A stretch of 64,000 nucleotides of DNA from Candidatus Electrothrix communis (lineage in GTDB: Bacteria; Desulfobacterota; Desulfobulbia; Desulfobulbales; Desulfobulbaceae): assembly GCA_030644725.1 (NCBI GenBank), contig CP130629.1, positions 3,921,501 to 3,985,500 on the forward strand, in the 5' to 3' direction. Position numbers and translations under genes: made by a program. Shown here one piece after another: positions 26,962 through 35,586 of this stretch. The notes under the pieces are model-generated. The model made no database searches. It was not told where the DNA came from and worked only from the letters and a program-made list of their open reading frames with translations. Position 1 is the first letter of the stretch. Every line of letters starts with the position of its first letter.

Positions 26962-27555
26962 ATGAGTAGATTGGTTACTAAGCAGGCCCCTGATTTTACA
27001 GCAACTGCGGTGATGGGCAACGGCGCTTTTAAAGAAGATTTTAAGTTGTCAGATTATCGTGGGAAATACGTGATTCTCTTCTTTTATCCCCTCGATTTTA
27101 CCTTTGTCTGTCCCTCGGAGATCATCGCCTTTGATAAGGCCTTGTCAAAATTCCACGAAAAGAACTGCGAGGTTATCGGTGTCTCCGTTGACTCTCAATT
27201 CAGTCACTGGACCTGGAGAAACACCCTTATTAATGATGGTGGTATAGGTGAGATTCAATATCCTTTAGTCGCGGACCTGGATAAAACAATAGCAAGTAAG
27301 TACGGAGTCCTGCTGGACATGGGAGTCGCCCTACGAGGGACCTTCTTGATTGATAAGGAAGGGATCATTCGGCATTCTGTTATTAATGATCTGCCCCTTG
27401 GCCGTTCTATTGAGGAGGCCTTGCGGATGGTCGATGCCCTGATTTTTCACGAAACCCATGGCGATGTTTGCCCGGCCAACTGGAGAGAGGGTGAAGATGC
27501 TATGACGCCGACAGCAGAAGGGGTGGCGGATTACCTGAGCAAAAACAATAGCTAA
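26962..27555 (+). CDS. Typical 2-Cys peroxiredoxin (AhpC/Prx)
   Basis: A 197-residue thiol peroxidase. The peroxidatic Cys is in DFTFVCPSEI and the resolving Cys in GDVCPANWREG near the C-terminus, as in typical 2-Cys enzymes; the GVSVDSQFSHWTWRNT and ALRGTFLIDKEG segments are standard. It should reduce hydrogen and organic peroxides using a thioredoxin system; trxA/trxB occur at 51-52.6 kb. An AAAGGAGGGCGG ribosome site precedes the ATG. It has its own promoter within the oxygen-defence cluster. Confidence 0.95.
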   Translation: MSRLVTKQAPDFTATAVMGNGAFKEDFKLSDYRGKYVILFFYPLDFTFVCPSEIIAFDKALSKFHEKNCEVIGVSVDSQFSHWTWRNTLINDGGIGEIQYPLVADLDKTIASKYGVLLDMGVALRGTFLIDKEGIIRHSVINDLPLGRSIEEALRMVDALIFHETHGDVCPANWREGEDAMTPTAEGVADYLSKNNS

Positions 27556-27616
27556 GTTGCTGGAGGTAGATTTGTTTCGGTGATCGGGAAGAATCAGCAA
27601 GAGGTCGTCGACAGAT

Positions 27617-27637
27617 TACAGCCTACAGCCTACAGCC
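27617..27637. repeat. Three tandem copies of TACAGCC
   Basis: A 7-base unit, TACAGCC, occurs three times in a row between the peroxiredoxin and desulfoferrodoxin genes. It is not palindromic, and no function is assigned. Confidence 0.7.
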
Positions 27638-27734
27638 TATTGTCTAACGCGTATAGCGGAAACATTCATGCAGGAAGATTTCAAACTTCTTGTAATCCTA
27701 TAGTATCTATAGCGAACAGTAAAAACGGAGGATA

Positions 27735-28112
27735 ATGATGACCAAGAAGAACGAAGTTTATAAGTGTCCCTTATGCGGAAATATCGTTCAGGTACTGCAT
27801 ACCGGTGCCGGTGAATTGGTATGCTGCGGTCAGCCCATGGAGCTGATGGCAGAAAATACCGTTGATGCAGCTCAGGAAAAACACATTCCTGTCGTGGAAA
27901 AAACAGATAACGGGTATAAAGTCACTGTAGGCTCTGTTGCCCATCCTATGGAAGAGAAGCATTGGATTGAGTGGATTGAACTGGTGACGGATTCTGCTGT
28001 TTATCGAGCGGATCTGAAGCCGGGTGATGCTCCGGAAGCTGTTTTCTGTACAGAGGCTGACGCTGTGACCGCCCGGGCTTATTGTAATCTGCACGGATTT
28101 TGGAAATCATAA
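27735..28112 (+). CDS. dfx: Desulfoferrodoxin (class II superoxide reductase type)
   Basis: A 125-residue non-haem iron superoxide reductase. The N-terminal desulforedoxin-like domain has YKCPLCGN and LVCCGQPM (Cys4 iron centre I). The catalytic centre II ligands are visible as [25 protein letters not shown] and the C-terminal CNLHGFWKS, giving the expected His4-Cys set. It reduces superoxide to peroxide without releasing oxygen. GGAGG at 27727-27731 is closer to ideal spacing for the second ATG (27738) than for the first (27735), so the start may be one codon later. Rubredoxin, its likely electron donor, follows 28 bp downstream. Confidence 0.95.
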   Translation: MMTKKNEVYKCPLCGNIVQVLHTGAGELVCCGQPMELMAENTVDAAQEKHIPVVEKTDNGYKVTVGSVAHPMEEKHWIEWIELVTDSAVYRADLKPGDAPEAVFCTEADAVTARAYCNLHGFWKS

Positions 28113-28140
28113 TTGGAAAAAAAGCGGGAGGGACTGTTTG

Positions 28141-28299
28141 ATGAAAACATATACATGTGAAGTTTGTGGGTATGATTACGACCCGGAGGCAGGCGATCCT
28201 GACAATGATGTTGCACCGGGGACAGAGTGGGAAAAGGTGCCGGAAGATTGGGCTTGTCCAGTCTGTGCCGCTGGTAAGGATGCCTTTGAGGTGGCATAA
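28141..28299 (+). CDS. rub: Rubredoxin
   Basis: A 52-residue rubredoxin with one Fe(Cys)4 site: [10 protein letters not shown] and [12 protein letters not shown], plus the conserved [14 protein letters not shown] stretch. Length is exactly typical. A GGAGGG ribosome site lies about 11 bases before the ATG. It should carry electrons to the superoxide reductase upstream and to the flavodiiron protein and rubrerythrin encoded nearby. Confidence 0.95.
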   Translation: MKTYTCEVCGYDYDPEAGDPDNDVAPGTEWEKVPEDWACPVCAAGKDAFEVA

Positions 28300-28670
28300 T
28301 CCTCTTTTCGCAGAATGTTGACAGCAGGAATGGCTTGGGTGGTCGAAAAACTGCCTAAGCCATCATGAGCCATTAAGAAAAGAAATATTGTTGTTTTTTC
28401 TTTGAATAATAGATTAAAAAAATGGATGGCGTTCACATCCTGTATGATACCGAGGACTGACAGGTTGCCGGTTGACTTCATTTCCTCTCTGTTTTCAACA
28501 GCTGAGCTCTGAGCGTTATCTTCTCCTTATCCATATATCCACATCTCGTTATTTTTTGTCTTGCAATTTTTAGAAATACAAAATGATTGGTGCTCAGGCT
28601 CATCGCAGCAGATTTGCCAGACCATGATGAAATATAAATATAAGCCAAGATTCAACAGGAGAATTGACCA
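28300..28670. other. 371-bp intergenic region before the flavodiiron gene
   Basis: No gene is seen. A stem-loop with arms ATGGCTTGGG / CCTAAGCCAT (28330-28363, one G-T pair) lies shortly after rubredoxin and may end that transcript, although the first T-rich stretch is about 25 bases further. The rest is AT-rich and probably carries the promoter of the following gene, but no convincing -35/-10 pair was found. Confidence 0.35.
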
Positions 28671-29891
28671 GTGAATCCCATTGAACTGAGTAAAAATGTA
28701 TACTGGGTCGGTGCCATTGATTGGATGACCAGAGATTTCCATGGTTATTCCACCGAACGCGGTACGACCTATAATGCCTATTTGATCATCGATGAAAAAG
28801 TTACGCTGATTGACACGGTAAAAGAGGGGTACCGCCGTGAATTGATGCACCGTATCCGCAATATTATCGATCCGAAAAAGATTGATTATCTGGTTGTTAA
28901 CCATGTGGAAATGGATCACTCAGGCGTTTTACCCGATGTGATTCGAGAAATTGAGCCGGAAAAAGTTATCTGTTCAAAGATGGGTCATAAGGCCCTGATG
29001 AAGCATTTTCACAATGCGGACTGGCCCTATCATGTTGTCACCCCTGGGGAAGATATGAGCTTGGGTGAGAAGACCTTGAGCTTTGTAGAAACCCGTATGC
29101 TGCACTGGCCGGATTCCATGTTCACGTACCTGAAAGAGGATCAGATCCTCTTTTCAAGTGATGCCTTTGGCGAACATCTTGCCACCAGTGAGCGTTTTGA
29201 TGACGAGGTAAATCAGGATGTCCTCATGCATGAGGCAACCAAGTATTATGCCAATATCCTGACCCTGTATTCCCCCCTTGTCAAAAAACTTATTAAGCAG
29301 GTTCAGGATATGCACCTGCCCATCAAGATGATTGCACCAGATCACGGCATCATCTGGCGGAAAAATCCAGGCAAAATTCTGGATGCCTATTCGCGCTGGT
29401 GTGTGAACGAGGGTAACGGCAAGGCCTTGATTATTTATGACAGTATGTGGCATTCCACAGAAATGATGGCCAAATCCATTGCCAGCGGTCTCTTGGATAA
29501 AGGGGTACATTATAAGCTATTGAATCTTCAGGTTAATCATCGTAGTGATGTTATGTGCGATGTGCTTGAGGCCAGCGCCATTATTCTTGGATGTCCGACC
29601 CTGAACAATGGCATGCTCCCGAGGATGGCAGGCTTTCTGATGTACATGCGCGGCCTGCGCCCGACCAATAAGATTGGGGCTGCCTTTGGCTCTTTTGGCT
29701 GGTCTGGTGAAGCGGTTAAGCTGATGAATACAGCCATGAAAGAAATGAACTTTACCTTGGTTCATAAGGGATTGAAGGTCCAGTATGTTCCCGAGCACGG
29801 TCATCTGGAAGAATGCGTGGAGCTTGGTCATACCGTGGGGCAGGCCCTGCTTGATATCAAGGAAGGGAAAGAGGTGGAAGCTGTTATTTAA
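28671..29891 (+). CDS. Flavodiiron protein (rubredoxin:oxygen oxidoreductase, FprA/ROO)
   Basis: A 406-residue cytoplasmic oxygen (or NO) reductase. The N-terminal metallo-beta-lactamase-like domain has the diiron ligands in NHVEMDHSG (H-x-E-x-D-H) with later SSDAFGEH and APDHGIIWR segments. The C-terminal flavodoxin domain starts at ALIIYDSMWHSTEMMAKSIA. No rubredoxin domain is fused, so the separate rubredoxin gene upstream probably supplies electrons. Translation starts at a GTG, supported by CAGGAGA 8 bases upstream and by the family start MNPIELSKNVYWVGAIDW. Confidence 0.95.
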   Translation: MNPIELSKNVYWVGAIDWMTRDFHGYSTERGTTYNAYLIIDEKVTLIDTVKEGYRRELMHRIRNIIDPKKIDYLVVNHVEMDHSGVLPDVIREIEPEKVICSKMGHKALMKHFHNADWPYHVVTPGEDMSLGEKTLSFVETRMLHWPDSMFTYLKEDQILFSSDAFGEHLATSERFDDEVNQDVLMHEATKYYANILTLYSPLVKKLIKQVQDMHLPIKMIAPDHGIIWRKNPGKILDAYSRWCVNEGNGKALIIYDSMWHSTEMMAKSIASGLLDKGVHYKLLNLQVNHRSDVMCDVLEASAIILGCPTLNNGMLPRMAGFLMYMRGLRPTNKIGAAFGSFGWSGEAVKLMNTAMKEMNFTLVHKGLKVQYVPEHGHLEECVELGHTVGQALLDIKEGKEVEAVI

Positions 29892-29934
29892 TCATCCATT
29901 TATATAACCACCGGTCGAATTTCATTTTTAGTTG

Positions 29935-29955
29935 TCCCGGCCTGTTGGGCCGGGA
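29935..29955 (+). terminator. GC-rich stem-loop between flavodiiron and small Cys4 protein genes
   Basis: TCCCGGCC-TGTTG-GGCCGGGA forms a perfect 8-bp stem. No T-run follows, so it may attenuate or stabilise rather than end the transcript. It lies 37 bases before the next gene. Confidence 0.45.
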
Positions 29956-29991
29956 TGGTGTTATTGTTCACCACAAAACAGGAGAAATCGA

Positions 29992-30315
29992 ATGAAGGTT
30001 GCAATAGATAAGAATATTGTTGAGTTCACGATGGAAAATCCGCAGGAGACCAACGATATGGAGGTGCTTTGGCGCTTGTTGGTGGATTGTGTGGCTGATA
30101 ATAAACGGATGGAACCCATTGGTGAATATATTCCGGCGAAGAGCAATGTTGCCCGGTTCATTATTGAAGGCGTTTCTGCAAAAACAGTGTACACGGATGA
30201 TCAAGTGCAGGAGGAATGTACGGTCGTGTGCAGAATCTGCAATAAGTATTCCCATCTTAAATCCGGTGATTCCGTGCCGGTTTGCTGCGGCAAGCCTATG
30301 GAAGAGGTGGACTGA
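29992..30315 (+). CDS. Small protein with C-terminal desulforedoxin-like Cys4 site
   Basis: A 107-residue protein. The first ~70 residues (MKVAIDKNIVEFTMENPQET onward) match no family I recognise; the end reads CRICNKYSHL ... VPVCCGKPMEEVD, the C-x2-C / C-C spacing of desulforedoxin and of the desulfoferrodoxin N-terminus, so it probably binds one iron. The ATG at 29992 is preceded by CAGGAGA at 29980-29985; in-frame upstream codons lack a ribosome site. Being last in the oxygen-defence run, it could be an electron carrier or sensor, but the role is unknown. Confidence 0.75.
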   Translation: MKVAIDKNIVEFTMENPQETNDMEVLWRLLVDCVADNKRMEPIGEYIPAKSNVARFIIEGVSAKTVYTDDQVQEECTVVCRICNKYSHLKSGDSVPVCCGKPMEEVD

Positions 30316-30386
30316 ATAGAGTTTGATGCTTTCTTGGTAAGGTTAGGAATTCAATAAGAAATCTTCTACCCATTATTTCGAGTGTC

Positions 30387-30447
30387 GTAGGGGCGAACCT
30401 ATGTGTTCGCCCTTTTATGCCGGGCAGACACGCAGGTCTGCCCCTAC
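30387..30447. repeat. Dispersed palindromic intergenic repeat, copy 1
   Basis: The element begins GTAGGGGCGAACC and ends GGTCTGCCCCTAC. It contains two hairpins, GGGCGAA...TTCGCCC and GGGCAGAC...GTCTGCCC, and its ends are inverted. Related copies lie at 38591, 40024, 46445 and 51599. It sits between convergent genes. Confidence 0.85.
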
Positions 30448-30494
30448 AATTTCGCATCTGAAAACTGGAGCTTTATTCCTTGTCGGTTTCCTTA

Positions 30495-31730
30495 CTACAA
30501 CGTCAACCGTCCTCCTTCTTCCCCCCCTGCCGCCGCTTCCTGCTCTTCCATCACCCGCTGAAAAATAGCTGAAGCCATTTCGTTGTATTGTTTTGCAACA
30601 TCCATCTTTCGTTGTCGTTCACAGAGCTTGGCCAATTCCTGGTAAATACTGCCCACAGCTGGATGTTTTTTGCCCCGTAACTTTTGAGTTACAGCCAAGG
30701 CCTGCTTATAATATTTTTCCGATTGTTCGTATTTACCGCAGACCCGGTATGCTTCGCCGACGTTATTAAAGATAATAATTATACTTGCCAAGTCAGGGGC
30801 AGGAGAGTTTTTCTTTATCTTTAAAAGCCGCTCAAGCAGGGGGATAGCCTCAGCCTCTCCTTCCAGCTCCATGTGCAGGCGGGCCAATTTGTCGAGAATA
30901 TCAGCCAGAATCATATCGTCACCGGCCTTATCCATGATGGCCAAGGCCTTTTGATATGGTTCTTCGGCCTCTTCGTAAAGTCCTTGGCTTTCTTTCAGCA
31001 GCCCGATCTGGTACCAGCAGATTCCCATTTCAGAATGATCTTTACCAACCAGCTTGGTCAGGCTGCTCATTGCTTTTGTATAATAGGTATCAGCCTGTTT
31101 ATGCTGCCCGAACAGGGCTGCGCTGTAGGCCACTTCCCGGCGGGCCTTAGCCAGTTCCACTGAGTCCTTGCCCTGCCGGGCAAGCAGTTTCTCCAGGGCC
31201 ATGAATCGGATCAACGCCTTTTTATGCTGGTACATTTTGCGAGCCAGCAGGGCAGCTGCCCGGAGATAATTGGGATTGGTATTGTCCAGTTCAATCGCTT
31301 TGTCAAAACGGACTGTTGCGCGGCTAAAATCCATTCGGCATTCTGCCAGTCGCCCACTGTGAAAGGCGGCAAAGGCTCCCCCTTTGCCCCCTTTGCCGAT
31401 CACCTTGTCAAGGATTTGTTCGGCGTCCAAGGTGCTGTCCTTGGTGCAGACACTCCCGGCAGCCCGTGCATAGAGGGCTTCTCCCAGCATGCGTTGCATT
31501 TTGTCAAGGGCCATCAGAGCCCCTTTGCGGCAGATGACCTCGTGTTTATAGCTCTGCTTGATAAAGGTCAGGGCTTCAGTCAGGCTGACCACCACAAGTT
31601 GCAGTCTTTCCCGTTTGCTCTCCTCGTTGTTTTCCATTGCGGCAGTCACTGCCTGAAGAAATTTCTTCTTCTGGGTAACCAGGCGCTGGGTATAGGCCTT
31701 GGGCGACAGTTCTACGGTATGTTTCGACAC
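30495..31730 (-). CDS. Tetratricopeptide-repeat protein
   Basis: A 411-residue protein made mostly of helical repeats. Clear TPR units include GICWYQIGLLKESQGLYEEA, EPYQKALAIMD and YRVCGKYEQSEKYYKQALAV, with the A-x-x-Y-x-x-A-L spacing. No signal peptide or enzyme motif is seen, so a cytoplasmic scaffold role is likely. The start is probably the GTG at 31730, preceded by GAGGGA on the minus strand. The C-terminal 15 residues are Glu/Ala/Gly-rich. It is divergent from tgt. Confidence 0.85.
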   Translation of the reverse strand: MSKHTVELSPKAYTQRLVTQKKKFLQAVTAAMENNEESKRERLQLVVVSLTEALTFIKQSYKHEVICRKGALMALDKMQRMLGEALYARAAGSVCTKDSTLDAEQILDKVIGKGGKGGAFAAFHSGRLAECRMDFSRATVRFDKAIELDNTNPNYLRAAALLARKMYQHKKALIRFMALEKLLARQGKDSVELAKARREVAYSAALFGQHKQADTYYTKAMSSLTKLVGKDHSEMGICWYQIGLLKESQGLYEEAEEPYQKALAIMDKAGDDMILADILDKLARLHMELEGEAEAIPLLERLLKIKKNSPAPDLASIIIIFNNVGEAYRVCGKYEQSEKYYKQALAVTQKLRGKKHPAVGSIYQELAKLCERQRKMDVAKQYNEMASAIFQRVMEEQEAAAGGEEGGRLTL

Positions 31731-31891
31731 AGTGTGAATCCCTCCTCAACTACGGTAAAGGTTCCGATCCAGCCGTTTGTACCGCTTCGGATGCACGTCG
31801 GAATCTGACTTTTTGGCTCGTATTATTCAAGAAAATATGCATATACAGGTATATCAGGCCTTCTGTGCAAGAACAAGTGAATCTTTTTCTG

Positions 31892-33105
<1,214 letters not shown>

Positions 33106-33140
33106 CCACGAGAAGAATTATATTTGGAGGAACTATTTCC

Positions 33141-33476
33141 ATGATTGGAGTCGCTTACGCACAGGGAGCCGCCGCCGCACCGGCTGGTGGGGGCATTACC
33201 CAGTTTATCCCACTCATCTTAATTTTTATTGTTTTTTATTTTTTGCTCATCCGTCCCCAGCAGAAAAAGGCCAAGGAACAGCAGGATTTTCTCAGCAACC
33301 TTAAAAAAGGGGACAAAATTATGACTGGTGGTGGTATTCACGGGCAGATAACCGGTCTGACTGACAGCACCGTGACCTTAGAGATCGCAGATGGGGTCAG
33401 AATCAAAATGCATCGCGGCTATGTTCTCGCTATTCCTCCGGTGGAAAGCAAGGATGTTGCAGCCAAAAAAGGCTGA
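33141..33476 (+). CDS. yajC: Preprotein translocase subunit YajC
   Basis: A 111-residue single-pass membrane protein associated with SecDF-YidC. One TM helix (FIPLILIFIVFYFLLIRPQQ) is followed by the conserved KKAKEQQDFLSNLKKGDKI and the GGIHGQITGLTDSTVTLEI domain. A Gly/Ala-rich N-terminus precedes the helix. TTTGGAGG lies before the ATG. A strong terminator follows. Confidence 0.95.
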   Translation: MIGVAYAQGAAAAPAGGGITQFIPLILIFIVFYFLLIRPQQKKAKEQQDFLSNLKKGDKIMTGGGIHGQITGLTDSTVTLEIADGVRIKMHRGYVLAIPPVESKDVAAKKG

Positions 33477-33526
33477 GGCGTTAAAGGCTGTTGATGATCT
33501 TCATCGGGTATGAAGAAGAAATGAAG

Positions 33527-33566
33527 GCCGCAGCTCTGTGAAGGTACAGGGGTGCGGCTTTTTTTT
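33527..33566 (+). terminator. Rho-independent terminator after yajC
   Basis: GCCGCA (33527-33532) pairs with TGCGGC (33553-33558) and is followed directly by eight T residues. The loop holds a further weak CTGT/ACAG pairing. It lies 51 bases past the yajC stop. Confidence 0.75.
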
Positions 33567-33719
33567 CTTGGACCGGAAGGTTTGCTCATCTTTACCTCAC
33601 TGACTAGCTCTGTAGGGTGCATTCCATGTACCAGTTTTAGTGCGGGGCCAGCCTTCAACGCCGGAAAGAATTGCCGGTCTCTGGTTATTCCATTTATCTT
33701 TTTTCTAGGAGTATTCACG

Positions 33720-34268
33720 ATGAAAAAAATCGTTTTGTTAACCCTGTTGATCAGTATGCTGGGCGTATTTTCCGTCCAGGCGAATCAAGCTCAAGTTCAA
33801 TTTCGTCCTGCCCACGGTTTTATGCCCAAGACTGGGGATGCGGGGTTTGATCAATTTTTGGTACGAGTGAACACCACTGCCGAGGTAAGAATAGAGACGT
33901 ATATTACAGATCTCAGCACTGCTTTCCACGTTCCTGCCCAAAGAATCAACCGGTTGATTCATAAGCAGCGAATGGCTCCGGCGGATGTTCTGCTTGTTCT
34001 GCAAGTGGCGAACATGAGTGGGGCTCCTCTAAAAAGAATTCTTCAGCAGTATCGGCAGTTCCGTCCCAAAGGCTGGCAAGCTGTCTTTACCTCTTTTCAT
34101 ATTTATCCCGGTTCGCGGTTTTTTTTAATTCTGCGGCAAGAGATGCCCACGGTTATTGTTCGCTATGTTGAACGATGGGAGAAGGGTTCTAAGAAGAAAA
34201 GAGGTTCAAAAAGAAAGGGTTCGAAAAAGAAAAGAGGATCTAAAGGGAAGGGCTCAAAGAGGAGATGA
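33720..34268 (+). CDS. Exported protein with a strongly basic Lys/Arg/Ser tail
   Basis: A 182-residue protein starting MKKIVLLTLLISMLGVFSVQ with a clear Sec signal peptide (predicted cut near VQA-NQ). The middle is a mixed helical domain of no family I recognise, with QRINRLIHKQRMAPADVLLV and PLKRILQQYRQFRPKGW. The last ~28 residues are almost only Lys, Arg, Gly and Ser, in repeated K-K-R-G-S / R-K-G-S units. Such a tail could bind nucleic acid or an anionic polymer outside the membrane. The ATG at 33720 is chosen for the signal peptide and TAGGAG upstream. rsmE follows after 27 bp. Confidence 0.7.
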   Translation: MKKIVLLTLLISMLGVFSVQANQAQVQFRPAHGFMPKTGDAGFDQFLVRVNTTAEVRIETYITDLSTAFHVPAQRINRLIHKQRMAPADVLLVLQVANMSGAPLKRILQQYRQFRPKGWQAVFTSFHIYPGSRFFLILRQEMPTVIVRYVERWEKGSKKKRGSKRKGSKKKRGSKGKGSKRR

Positions 34269-34295
34269 GTTTGCTCGTCTGGAGGTAAAATTTTT

Positions 34296-35054
34296 ATGCG
34301 ACGATTTTTTTATGATCCGAGTATTCAGGAGACTGAAGAGCAGGTCCTGATCACCGGCCCGGAGGCCCACCATATCAGGAATGTTCTGCGCATGCAGTCT
34401 GGTGACAGCGCGGAACTTTATGACGGGAAAGGGGCTGTTGTTTCCGGTGAGATTGCTCGGATCAGCTCGAAAGAGGTGGTCTTTCAGGTGCTGTCCCGGA
34501 CGGATGAATCCAACTCCGGCGTTCCTCTGACCTTGGCTCAGGCCGTGCTCAAGGGGAAAAAGATGGATCTGTTGATCCAAAAGGCCACCGAACTCGGTGT
34601 GCATACCTTTCTCCCGGTCATCACCCGCTATTGCGAAAATTCGGGCCGGACCGGGAAGCAGGCCGAGAAGCAGCTCGAACGCTGGCAGCGGATTATGCTG
34701 GAGGCGTGCAAGCAATGCCGCAGGCCTATTCCTATGCAGATTTGTCCGCCAACGGCGTTGAAAGAACTCCCCCTCCCGGAAGGGGGGCATAAGGTGATGC
34801 CCTGGGAAAACGAGGCAAATACTCCTTTTTCTGCTCTTGAGCTGGACAACGGACAACCCGTGCTTGTGCTGATCGGGCCGGAGGGTGGCTTCCATCCTTC
34901 TGAAGTCGCCTATGCGGAGGAGGCCGGGTTCAGGACGATCTCGCTTGGGCCGCGTATCCTGCGGGCGGAGACGGCTGCCTTGGCTGCGGTGGTGTTGGCT
35001 CAGCAGGCTGTGGGGAATTTTACTGCCCTTCCGCAAGGTAGAGAGGGAGTTTAA
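34296..35054 (+). CDS. rsmE: 16S rRNA m3U1498 methyltransferase
   Basis: A 252-residue SPOUT methyltransferase acting on U1498 of 16S rRNA. The N-terminal PUA-like part contains [18 protein letters not shown]. The C-terminal trefoil knot has [20 protein letters not shown] and [18 protein letters not shown], which bind SAM. TGGAGG precedes the ATG. dtd starts 10 bases after the stop, so the two are one operon. Confidence 0.95.
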   Translation: MRRFFYDPSIQETEEQVLITGPEAHHIRNVLRMQSGDSAELYDGKGAVVSGEIARISSKEVVFQVLSRTDESNSGVPLTLAQAVLKGKKMDLLIQKATELGVHTFLPVITRYCENSGRTGKQAEKQLERWQRIMLEACKQCRRPIPMQICPPTALKELPLPEGGHKVMPWENEANTPFSALELDNGQPVLVLIGPEGGFHPSEVAYAEEAGFRTISLGPRILRAETAALAAVVLAQQAVGNFTALPQGREGV

Positions 35055-35064
35055 AAGGAGAATT

Positions 35065-35514
35065 ATGCGAGCAGTAATTCAACGAGTAACATCCGCCAAA
35101 GTAACAGTCGACGACCGACAAACCGGGGCCATTGGCGAGGGTCTATTGGTGCTCTTAGGTGTCCACAAGGACGACGAGCAAAAGGATATCACCTGGCTGA
35201 CAGATAAGATCATCAATCTGCGGATTTTTGAGGACGAAGACGGCAAGATGAACCACTCGCTGATCGACACCAGAGGTTCGATGCTCATCGTGTCCCAGTT
35301 CACCCTGCTGGCAGACTGTCGCAAAGGTCGTCGTCCCTCCTGGTCAGAAGCTGCACCGCCGGACAAGGCGCGGCAGCTGTATGAAGAGTTTATCCAGGCT
35401 GTTGCCGACTCCGGCATCACCACCGCCACCGGAGAATTCCAGGCCATGATGGAGGTCAGTCTGGTTAATTCCGGCCCGGTTACTATTCTGCTTGATTCTC
35501 ACAAGAAATTTTAG
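35065..35514 (+). CDS. dtd: D-aminoacyl-tRNA deacylase
   Basis: A 149-residue enzyme that hydrolyses D-aminoacyl-tRNA (and Gly-tRNA-Ala). The start [17 protein letters not shown], the [17 protein letters not shown] motif and the C-terminal NSGPVTILL with its cis Gly-Pro are all present. The ATG at 35065 is set by AAAAGGAGAA just upstream and by the family start; longer in-frame versions would overlap rsmE. Confidence 0.95.
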   Translation: MRAVIQRVTSAKVTVDDRQTGAIGEGLLVLLGVHKDDEQKDITWLTDKIINLRIFEDEDGKMNHSLIDTRGSMLIVSQFTLLADCRKGRRPSWSEAAPPDKARQLYEEFIQAVADSGITTATGEFQAMMEVSLVNSGPVTILLDSHKKF

Positions 35515-35586
35515 GAAAATAAATCTGTTGCTTTTTTCCGGTCTCAGCCGGTATCCGTCAAATTTAACCCGAAAGAATAATCTCAT

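Noticed and set aside
34885..35064. Longer N-terminus for dtd overlapping rsmE
   Set aside because: The conserved D-aminoacyl-tRNA deacylase start is at 35065 with a good ribosome site; the extension is Arg/Ser-rich shadow sequence of rsmE.
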